Shown here: positions 42,793 through 51,733 of the stretch, in pieces
How positions within the stretch are numbered: the stretch's first letter is position 1
Layout: every line of letters begins with the position of its first letter
Assembly (NCBI GenBank): GCA_022578965.1
Contig: MU400521.1
Location: forward strand, 248,001-312,000
DNA length: 64,000 bases
Source: Xylaria sp. FL1777
Lineage: Eukaryota > Ascomycota > Sordariomycetes > Xylariales > Xylariaceae
Direction of reading: 5' to 3'
The notes under the pieces: model-generated
Told to the model about the DNA's origin: nothing
The model's database searches: none
Seen by the model: only the letters and a program-made list of their open reading frames with translations
Program-made: the position numbers and the translations under genes

Positions 42793-43991
42793 TCACCATA
42801 ACAGCTTCTCGTTTACCGAGCCACATCCTCCTTCCGGTTTCTCCTCGAAAACATCCCTCGTCCAATCATACACCCCCCCACGTTTACTGAACGCTTCCTG
42901 GTCCCAGTAAATCTCGCTCAGTGCTCTGTGCACTCCGACTTCTAGAATTGATTTTGACTGCTTCTCTGCCCCGGCGCCCTTGTCAAGAAAGCAAAGGAAC
43001 TCATCGAGGATGAGGTAGCTCGACGCCATGAGCGAGTTCGACTCAGGCACAAATGAGCTGAGGTGTTGGTGCTTATCGCAGAACTTTTGGAACTGCTCAT
43101 TGGAGATGAGAAGCTTCTTGGCGTTCCCTTTTCGCTTACTCAAATTGGCGTCCTTATCTTTGGAATCGTTTTCCCCCTCAACATAAAGGACTTGGAACAC
43201 CTTCCACCGAAACGGATTGAGTTTCTGTATCATGTCCACCATGTCTTCCTCCCAATTGTAAGTGCATACTACCGTATTCAACTTGAACTTGATACCCAAC
43301 TCCTGACACCAGTCGCGAATATTGAACAGCTGTTTAACATTGTTGCCAGTACCACGGCCAATAGCAATGTTCGTTTTCTCGTTGAAGCTGTCGCAGCTGA
43401 CGCCTAGAACGTCCACCCACCGGCCATGTTCCTCCATCCATCTCTTGTTGACCTTCGTCCCGTTGGTGATAATACTGACGCTTTCAAGCCCTAGCTCCTC
43501 TTTGCAAAAGCGGCAAAGCTTCGCTAATATGTGGGGGTAGAGGAACGGCTCGCCCCCGGCAAAGTTGATCTTACGCACTGCGACACTTAGAGTTAGTAAT
43601 TTCCCTTTTGAACGCCATCAGTGGATGTTTCACATCCGAGAGCAACTATGATATGTGGCCCTTGTCTAAGAAGAGACTTCAAGCTCTCTAAGTCGCTAAA
43701 ACAAGTTAGCTCTAAGAGTCACCTACTACCAGCCGCCCTGAGTAGCCTGAGCCCACGTTTCATTTCGTCCTCCGAAGCAACGTGAGAGGTCTTCTCAGTG
43801 TGAAAGCAGAAGCCACATTCCTTGTTGCATTTCCGAGTGAAATGATAGTTTACCGAGACCGGAGTGACGACCTTGCTCCTGTGATGTCTCCAGTAGACCA
43901 GACAAGCCCCTATGCTGACAAGGCCAGCGCAGGCAACTGCCATAAGAGAAGTGCGAATCAAGTCAAAGAATTCTAGCAGCATTGTTGACAT
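42793..43991 (-). CDS. Viperin-like radical SAM enzyme (RSAD2 family)
   Basis: Viperins convert CTP to ddhCTP, a chain terminator of viral RNA polymerases. Exons 43991-43727 and 43577-42793 give 349 aa. An N-terminal hydrophobic segment ([24 protein letters not shown], split here: residues 11-34) resembles the membrane/lipid-droplet anchor of animal viperin. The radical SAM cluster motif CxxxCxxC is C55, C59, C62 in [18 protein letters not shown]; the SAM motif is NFAGGEPF (about 93-100). Family-specific blocks follow: [79 protein letters not shown] and KRGGVYDW. The C-terminus ends in Trp, as in animal viperin, where it contacts the cytosolic Fe-S targeting machinery. The donor at 43726 was chosen because it restores [14 protein letters not shown]. 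It is divergent from a UMP-CMP-type kinase. Confidence 0.96.
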
Positions 43992-44848
43992 TCCACTGCG
44001 TTAGTGTAGTTCGATCTTTAAACGAAGAAGAGGAGGAATGGCGAGTGTAGGTGCTGAAGGAAGATGGTGGGTTCAACGACTTCTTATATGCTATTTGACA
44101 GCACTCAGAATCGCCAAAAAATCGATGATTGCTTTAGAGGAGGTACAAGTATCACAGACAAGCAAGAGAAGCAAGCATGGAATTCATGCAAACAATGTAA
44201 TGGAAGTAACCTCGGTTTCTAAAGAACAACCTGAGTCACTGAAGTTTTCGTTTCCCTTCCAGACCCTCTTGTTGAGTCAACGGGGATAAGGTCATGAAGG
44301 TGGTTTAACTAACAAAGACCAAGCCACATAGCTAGTCACCAATCAACAATCTCTATTGCTTATGTTTTCCATGTTGTATGTTTCCTTTGTCCTATTGACG
44401 GTAACCCAAGAAAACGGTGTGCTGCTTCTTTACATAGAAGTGATGAGCTTATCTAGATTGCTTGGCCCGAGTTATGGTCCTCGACTTGGTCATAACACAT
44501 AATAGTATCCTGAGGCGTCTTTATTGTTTCCTTATATTTCTTAAAAGAATATCTCAGACGAAGAATGACTCAGCAAGCGTTTCTGAGGCAAAATATCCCA
44601 TCCCAGTATACCTCTTGTTAAAATAGTAAATTGATTGTTTTGACAGAAAGCTGTGGCTTCGGGAATCTTCTATCAGCTGAGACATTGTTTCCTAGGGGAA
44701 ACAAGTGTCGTTTGTAGTTTCACAGAGGATTCCAAACATGTTTTACCGACAGCTTCCACGCATCTAGGCTCTCTAAAGACCTATAAATGTACTGCGAAGG
44801 CCTTCAAAGTTCCCAACTTCACTTCCACACCACTCCAAGGTATTCACA
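43992..44848. promoter_or_regulatory. Shared divergent promoter, viperin / UMP-CMP-type kinase
   Basis: 857 bp lies between the two start codons, so both genes could be co-regulated from it. Short frames inside (for example near 44038-44289) have no conserved domain. No specific operator was identified. Confidence 0.5.
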
Positions 44849-45608
44849 ATGGAAGGAACTACGAAACCATATAATGAAATCTTTATCTTCGTCCTCGGAC
44901 CTCCTGGAAGCGGTAAAGGTACCCACTGTAACCGCGTGACCAAAATGTTGACGCCTCCTCGTCGTTGCTATCGCCACCTTTCAGTGGGCGACTATCTGCG
45001 CGATCTCCGTGATTCCAAGACACCCTATGACGTGAAGAGTTTCGATCGCGACATGGTCCGTGAATACTTGCAGGACAGCAAACTACTGCCTGCCCAGGTG
45101 CTTATTCCACTCCTTAAGCACAAGATCGACTCTACCCCGAGCGAGAAGGGGTTCACTACTACTTGGTTGATCGACGGGTTCCCACGCAACATGGAGACTG
45201 CGCTTGCGTTTGAGGAGAAGGTAAACATGAGGGGCTAGCACGAGGGACGTCATGTGGTATCATAATACTAATGTACTGTTCACATTAGATCGGCAAGCCG
45301 GTGGCTGTCATCGCCCTTAAATGTGACCGCGATGAGGCTGGAAAGCGATTTCTGAAGCGAGGTAGAGAGCAGATTGACGATAAGGGACGCTTTAATAAGC
45401 GATACGATGAGTACGTGCAGAACATGGGGGCCATTCAGAAGCACTATGAAAGTATCCTGGAATCCGTACGTAGTTTGATATTCTCCGAGTCCATCGGGTG
45501 TTACATTGACTTTATTACTAACTACGTTCGTAGATTTCCGTGGACAGAGAACTGGAATATTGCACGCTTCAGTTCATGGCCGCATTGCCCCCGGCGTCCG
45601 GTGATTAA
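44849..45608 (+). CDS. UMP-CMP/adenylate-type nucleoside monophosphate kinase
   Basis: Transfers phosphate from ATP to a nucleoside monophosphate, probably UMP/CMP. Exons 44849-45220, 45289-45465 and 45534-45608 give 207 aa. The P-loop is FVLGPPGSGKGTHC (about 15-28); the NMP-binding region includes LSVGDYLRDLRD; WLIDGFPRNMETALAF (about 106-121) carries the Asp-Gly-Phe-Pro-Arg signature; LKCDRDEAGKRFLKRGR and DDKGRFNKRYDEY form the lid and its arginines. Features fit eukaryotic UMP-CMP kinase more than adenylate kinase, but specificity is inference. Both introns have CTAAC/CTAAT branch sites. Retention of intron 2 would leave an open frame to 45711 with a different C-terminus. Divergent transcription from the viperin gene suggests supply of CMP/CDP toward CTP, viperin's substrate. 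Confidence 0.88.
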
Positions 45609-46417
45609 GGAGATAAGCACGGCAAGGCAGGTCGAGGAAATGAGATTTGCGCATGGGGCTTGGGAATCTGGAGTAGAGAAGGGCCAGAAGTTCGTTGTTG
45701 ATAGAGCATAGAGTCAGGGACAGACTCAATACTATCGATTCCATAGTTCTGCCTACGATAGTGAAGGCCTGTGCACAGGAGGTTATCAGCGCATCTTCAA
45801 GTGTGATAATGTGATATCATGCGAGAAAGTAAAATCGAAGCCGCCTCGGTGCATTTAATATTGATATAGCTTGATACAATACCTTAAGCCAGTAGCATTA
45901 TAGCAATTGCTGCGATGCCCTTGTAAATTAAAACAATGTTGTAGCATCAATGCGCCAGCCCTGGTGAATCGTCCGTGATATAAATCTCTTCTATGTCCCA
46001 AGGATATAAGTAGCGGGATATATTTGACGTGTTATGTATCGCTGAGCCGACAGGTTGACGATAGTCCTAGAGAGGCCAAAACCTTTGACTATTAAGTGAA
46101 TATCCTCATCCTCGAGAAGAGTATCATGGGGTAGAGCGCGCTGACTCGTAGGGATATGCGGGAACTATTAGACTAATCGCACAACTGCCTGTTCAGTAAT
46201 TCTAGTCAAAATACACGACTATAGCAGGCCTTCCGACGTAAATCCACGCAAAAGAGAGGGTGATTGACTAGCGTTAGAGTTGGACTCGTGGTGGTTTTCG
46301 TATCTTTACAACCTAAAGCTGGGAGAATTGACGAGTCCTGGAATAGCGCACTAACACACCCACCCCACTGGAGACTGGGTATGACACCGAATTGGGACCG
46401 ACGAATCCATTCATCTG
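45609..46417. other. Intergenic
   Basis: 3' flank of the kinase gene and 5' flank of the tRNA gene; no coding signal. Confidence 0.5.
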
Positions 46418-46518
46418 GGTCCCATAACTCAGTTGGTCAGAGTGTCGTACTAATATTATGATGATAACTCATAACATTTGTCATGCGAAAGTCGTGAGTT
46501 CGAGCCTCACTGGGACCA
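46418..46518 (+). tRNA. tRNA-Ile(AAT) with intron
   Basis: A complete cloverleaf is visible. The acceptor GGTCCCA (46418-46424) pairs with TGGGACC (46511-46517), with discriminator A 46518. The D arm is ACTC/GAGT. The anticodon stem TCGTA (46445-46449) pairs with TGCGA (46484-46488, one G-U). The loop is C-T-AAT-A, anticodon AAT at 46452-46454. A 27-nt AT-rich intron (46456-46482) sits right after position 37, the canonical place. The T arm is GTGAG-TTCGAGC-CTCAC. Mature length is 74 nt. Anticodon and acceptor arms fit eukaryotic tRNA-Ile. Confidence 0.93.
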
Positions 46519-46528
46519 AGCTGATATC

Positions 46529-46532
46529 TTTT
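46529..46532 (+). terminator. Pol III terminator of tRNA-Ile
   Basis: TTTT starts 11 nt after the tRNA end. A much longer T25 run follows at 46552-46576 and could act as a backup. Confidence 0.6.
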
Positions 46533-46551
46533 GACGCTGCGGCATCTGAAA

Positions 46552-46576
46552 TTTTTTTTTTTTTTTTTTTTTTTTT
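46552..46576 (+). repeat. T25 homopolymer
   Basis: An uninterrupted run of 25 T lies downstream of the tRNA gene. Read on the minus strand it is a poly(A) tract, so a decayed retro-insertion tail is possible. No element body was recognised. Confidence 0.85.
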
Positions 46577-47460
46577 GCTTTCGCTCCAAGCTCGCTGGGA
46601 GTGGGCCAGAGTCCAAGAGGATCCTTGTCGCGATGTTGAAATGCATGTAGTATATATAACGACTGCGGATGACTCCTCCTGGATTACGGGGTGAGCTAGC
46701 ATGATCTGCAGCAGATTTGTAGTGTCCTCATGATTGGCGATGTTGGTGAACCCGATCCCTCCGTTATGGTTCTCTAGAACACCCTGCGTCTTGTGATCGG
46801 GCGAGGCGTGTTCTTCTCCAGCGTTGGCAGGATCATAAAAAGGTGTGATTTGCCGGCATCATTGCACGAGAATTTAAGGTCCTTGCATGTGAGGTAACCG
46901 AAAAAGTCTGCGAGAAAACGAGGATCTGGCAAGAAGCGCGCTATGAATAATGGCATTGGCACGACTAGAAAATCGAGTCGCATTGTTATCGCTTGACTAC
47001 GTAAATTCACAACAGTTTGTTCCTAGTTCATTCAGTATTAGGGCTATCAAGTCGGATATATTTTTCAGGCTTGAAGAGTTGCTAGGAAGACGATTGGAAA
47101 GTGAGAAAATCCAGTGCTGGGACTATTCGCTGTCTTGTGGGGGCTTTTAAGATGGGCGCTAACGAAGATCACCTTGATATAAGACCCATTGAATGTAAGA
47201 TATCGAGACGCATTATTACATTTCGAAATAGACTGAAACCATCGTTCGTTGGCACCAATCTGATAATCTACATGGATTATCGTTGATATATGCTAGTAAT
47301 GAAATGAGAAGTAGTTCAAGATGCTTACATGCCGCCATTTTACGATTGTTGTCTCCGGTCGTACCTATGGATATACAACAATTCAGTATACCAGAGTGTG
47401 TCCTCCGTCCTATGTCAGAAATGAATCAGGCAAAGAATATAAGACGGGTGTCGCTATGTT

Positions 47461-48780
47461 TTAATTGTTTCGGGGCCTCTCGGTGTCGATAAGCGTGGCG
47501 TTCGTGTCCTCCCTTAGCTTTTGCAGGCGCTTGATCAACTTCTTATTCTGCAAAGCTTTTACTGCCGCATTTTCACCCGCTTCTTTCTTTGATAGACCGC
47601 CTCCATATCCAAGATTGAGATTTGTTTCGCCTAAGCCGTCGTAGTACGCCCCCACGGTAAACCATGGAAGGCCACTGTTCTTATCCTTCTTCGGCTGACC
47701 CTCATCTTGGTAAGAAATCCTGACCCCCTTTGTTCCAATAATCTGACTTAAGGCTGCCTTAGCGGGTATGCCTGGGACAGACTGTGCTGAACTACTGCCA
47801 CCAAAGTGGCTCCCATTTCTAACGGGATTAGGATATCCCTTAACGATGGACTTCTCGTATTCGCTACGAATCTCTCGCTTTAGGATAGTGCCCCAGACAG
47901 GCTTTAGCCATGTAACAACACGGGGGAGGCCATCGGCATCGCCTAGAATTGCCGCGGCCATATATGCTTCTAAAAGGTCGCCGAGAATTTTTTTCCTCTC
48001 TTTTTTTGACGCCGATGTGCCAGCCCCTGTAAGAGAAGGCCTACCTCCAGGCTGATATTCAATGGGCAATCTGGCTCGCTTGTCGAGGTTGTATCGTACG
48101 GTGAGCTCGGACAACGCCTCATTCTTTATGAGCCGTTCCCGAAGTTGCGAGGACCGCCCCGCAGATAGGTTGGGAAATGTCTGATAAATAAATGCAGATG
48201 AGACGAGATATAGATACGCATCACCAATCCACTCAAGCCGCTCATAATCCATCTCTCCAAGTCCTCCCGCAATACCGGGGTGTGTGCGGGAAGCCTTTTC
48301 GAGAATGGGATCCAGCGCAGGAGGCAGTGGTGGGAGCACATCGGCATCAGGGACATCTTGTGGTGTCCATTTCGTGAGCTGCACTGGATGCGGAATCGGC
48401 AATCCTGACTGCGGGTGACCGTTTGAAGGTCCCCGATGCTGGTCTACTTTTTGGATCTTGTGCGTGCTGTCTGATGCTGTGCTCACAGCGGTGGTCTGTC
48501 AATAGATGTTAGCTGTAATCTGAGCTTTAAATGATTGATTGAGGTATCACACTTCATCCTGGAGCAATAACTGTGCTGCGGGGTGTATCTGAGCATTATG
48601 TTGTTTGAGAGCTGAGAGGATTTTCTCATATGATGGTGAATCGCCGTAGCTTCGAAGTCGCTCGAGGTCCTGCTTGAGAGATTGCGCAGCTTTCAGTAAG
48701 TTGTCTGCATGATCTAATACTGAAAGGTAGCGGGAATTTGACGCTATTGTAGAGAACTCCTCATAAGACCTCTTGGACAT
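47461..48780 (-). CDS. RNT1: RNase III (Rnt1-like) with dsRNA-binding domain
   Basis: Cuts double-stranded RNA; yeast Rnt1 matures rRNA, snRNA and snoRNA in the nucleus. Exons 48780-48553 and 48495-47461 give 420 aa; the intron has a GCTAAC branch site. The RNase III signature is DYERLEWIGDAYLYLVSS (about 159-176) and the second catalytic block is GDLLEAYMAAAI (about 248-259); the acidic metal ligands are all present. A dsRBD follows (about 310-405: AALSQIIGTKGVRISYQ ... GLGYGG-type region ... KKEAGENAAVKALQNKKL). Only one RNase III domain and no helicase, so it is Rnt1-type, not Dicer. The mitochondrial ribosomal protein mL44/MRPL3 family has a similar fold but usually lacks intact catalytic acids. 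Head-to-head with mS33. Confidence 0.9.
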
Positions 48781-49069
48781 GATGACATTTGCTTGTTATA
48801 GCTCAGGAGGTTTTGAGTTTGGTTTGGCCTGGGAAAAAGATATCATTGAATATTGGCTTGTCGGGACATAAGCTAATACACGAATGCTTTTCGTTTTCGG
48901 GTTGTGGAGACTGACCAGGAGTGGGGATTGGGGAGCACAGACCATGCGTGGGAACCACCTCCCGACTTCTTCGTCTAGCTTTTGGCCGTGATGCAATTCG
49001 ACCGCTTTGCGACAAGCCCGTCCAACACGACATCGAGGACATAATCACCGAGCCAACACCTCGCCTAAC

Positions 49070-49565
49070 ATGGCAGCCGTCACACGTGCACGGCTGCTGG
49101 ACCTGATGAAGGTAACGAAATGCATACACTCTCTAAACATGGCGTTAACAACTGACCTCCCGCCCAGGTCCAGTGTCAGATCTTCTCGACTACCTACAAC
49201 CCCGAAGGCATACGGATGGGCAATAAAATTCTTCGGCAGAGACTGCGAGGTCCATCCCTGGCGAAATACTATCCTCCAAAGGGACCCACGATCAATACAT
49301 TAGAAAAGGAGTTCAAGAGTTTGGGACTGGAGGTATTGGATGAGGAGGAGGAAGACCGACAGGAACATTTAGCAGGGCAAGTCGCTTGTGTACTCTTGTT
49401 ACACGTTATATGCCCGATACTAACATTTTGGCAGCCGGAGACAACGTGGAAAGGGCGCACCGAAGAAGAAGCGCACTGCGCCAGGTATGGTTCCCTCTTA
49501 AGCTCATAGTAGTCCTAGGATGCTGACACTTCTGTGCAGATAAAAAGGATAAGAAAGGCAAATAA
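49070..49565 (+). CDS. RSM27: Mitochondrial small-subunit ribosomal protein mS33
   Basis: Structural protein of the mitochondrial small ribosomal subunit (yeast Rsm27, family S27/S33). Exons 49070-49111, 49168-49376, 49435-49484 and 49540-49565 give 108 aa. Family marks: RARLLDLMKVQCQIFSTTYN, GNKILRQRLRGPSLAKYYPP, an acidic helix EVLDEEEEDRQEHLAG, then the basic tail RRQRGKGAPKKKRTAPDKKD. Intron 2 begins with GC (GCAAGT at 49377) and ends GCAG with a perfect TACTAAC branch site: a GC-AG intron. Using the GT four bases downstream instead gives a wrong, non-basic tail. The gene shares a 289-bp spacer (48781-49069) with the divergent RNase III gene. Confidence 0.92.
49377..49434 (+). other. GC-AG intron in mS33 gene
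   Basis: The donor is GCAAGT, otherwise a perfect U1 match; branch TACTAAC; acceptor GGCAG. It is the only choice that keeps the conserved basic tail in frame. Confidence 0.8.
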
Positions 49566-51733
49566 GACCAATGTTGGCCATGCCCTGACACTTGTATTAT
49601 CGACATGTATAACAATTGCGATATCCACGAAAGATAGACAGAAAGAGCCTCGAGGTGAGACTACGAAGACAGGATTTTGGAGCTGTTCATTATAGACTCT
49701 CGAAACGTCCTCTCTCAACCCCACACTCTAGTGGCGATGCGACGCGTCTTCGCTCTGATCCTCGAGCTTCAATTGTGTGTTAAAATGTTAGGTCGATTGG
49801 GCTACATGTGGATGATGTCCCCGGACTGTTGGTGTGGATACGACTCGAGGATTTGGTCGAATTGGTGGAGAGCCCATATGTTGCAATTACTGACCGAGAG
49901 GAACGACTGAGTGTTTGTCGCATTAGAATGTGCCTATCTGGAATAGTAAGATACACTGTTTCGTATACATCCATTTTGTCTAAAATGTGCCGATATCAAA
50001 ACTAAGAGTGTGGTAGTCAGGCCTGGCTGTATTCAAGTTTGTTCTACTACACTTTCTATATTCTGCTGTTCTTGGCCACAGATAAGTCGGCTTCTTTTCC
50101 GTGGACAGGTGTAACTTAACTTCAGATTGCTTTGTCATTGTGCAGCATCGCGGCTTTTTACATCACAGCATGACTATAGTGGTGAAGTATCATAATAAAC
50201 ACTCAATCCACAGTTTGTGCGGGGCATTTGCGGCAACAGGTAGACAAGCAATTGAGAAGCTCAATTCCCATGGCATAACCTGGCAGCGTACACCTGCTCG
50301 GGAACTAGAATTGATCAGATTGTGTACCTACACATTTGACAGTATCTAGTAGCTATGTCATAGCGTCCTTGGAGTACACACACACACACACACCTAAGTT
50401 TGGGATGCAGGCATGTCCAATAATGTCACTCAATTGGATAAAACACTGCGTGGTAAGGTGTTCGTTCGTGGCCCAAAAACTAATACGGGCAATTGGAACC
50501 TGGGAGTCTACCTAAATCGGAGTCTGACTGCCACGAGCATGCAGAGACAAGAGGTTGCACAGGAGACGTATGCAAATGTCGGTACCGAATAGTACTACCC
50601 AACAGTAGCAACCTATAGCATAAGGTATAGTAGATGGCCATCTTCGCCATTGCGCTTTCCAGTTCCACTCCAGGTGTTTGGTTGCCTGGGCAGGGACATC
50701 ACGCCGGTTACCTACGCCTACATAACCCACCTCTAACCTGCTCAGCGTATTCAACCTACCTACCTTACGTACCCTGTATGTACACCTGCAAGGACCTACC
50801 TACCTAGATTCATTCGATTCACCTCGGCCTTTCTTCTCCTAACATCTATCACTAATATAGCACTCTTTACACAACCCAACGCGCCTGTTCTCCCTTCCAT
50901 ATACCTCTTTCTCCTCCAAAAACCCCTCCATCAACTGCATCACGACATCCTCACTCCAATCTACCTATCCACCTACAATATCCCGCTTCCTACCTCCTCC
51001 AACCCTTACTATAAACGAGGTACAGCCACCTTCGATCAGAAACGCCCACTGCCAGTTATACTTACCTACCGGCTCTATCAGCCGTCTCTTCTACTACTGT
51101 CTAACACTTTCCATCTCCAGGTCATCTGAACCCACCACGCCTGACAAGCCTCAAGCCTGAACCTCTGCCATCTACCCATGATCTCGCCAGTTCCTAGCAA
51201 TATTCCCAAGCCCACGGCTATTGCCACTTCCCTCATATAATACACCCTCTTTGCACGACGACAATCAGTCACCAATTTACATGTGTACTAGGTCCTTGCC
51301 TCGGGTTAGGTAAGCTAGCATGCACATCCTGTGCAAGCCAATGCTGCCTGTACAGACGCCTTCTCTCACTTGATCTCGTCTCATATTGACTCGGAGGTAG
51401 CTTCCTTGCACCTGTAATGTTTTGAGCTCTATTCTGTGGGACTGCTGCCATCTAATTGTTCTGATCGTCACTTGGCCGTGGAATCTCATCTTTCGCCTTT
51501 TCTTTCTCATCCCATTCCGCATCTCCATCATCTGGCCACCCCTTGCCACCCATTCCGGTGTCTCACTCGCCATAAAATCTAATCTTTGCTATCCTGGCAT
51601 ATCTTTCATCTGTCAATTTTGTGTGGGCAGCTAGAGACTCAACTGAGACAAGTAGTCTCCATCGATCACGACCCTTGCAACGCTCTATATCCAATCCGGG
51701 ATCAAGAGTTGCCTGAAATCAAACTAGAACAGC
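49566..51733. other. Long intergenic / 5' leader of PUF gene
   Basis: About 2.2 kb. It includes an (AC)n microsatellite at 50376-50393, TACC repeats near 50753-50810 and a pyrimidine-rich stretch (about 50820-51560), probably promoter and long 5' leader of the PUF gene. No protein gene recognised. Confidence 0.5.
50376..50393 (+). repeat. (AC)9 microsatellite
   Basis: Nine uninterrupted AC units in the spacer. Confidence 0.85.

Larger units (their letters stand above)
46519..47460. other. Intergenic
   Basis: Between tRNA-Ile and the 3' end of the RNase III gene. Short frames on the minus strand (46774-47010) show no known domain. Possibly a degraded insertion next to the tRNA; not provable here. 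Confidence 0.45.

Noticed and set aside
44038..44289. 83-codon plus-strand frame inside the viperin/kinase promoter
   Set aside because: No recognisable domain or splice partner; likely chance.
46774..47010. 78-codon minus-strand frame near the tRNA
   Set aside because: No domain and surrounded by stops; at most a degraded relic.
49216..49509. Alternative mS33 reading using the GT donor and continuing unspliced
   Set aside because: It loses the basic RGKGAPKKKRTA tail typical of the family; the GC-AG intron explains the gene fully.
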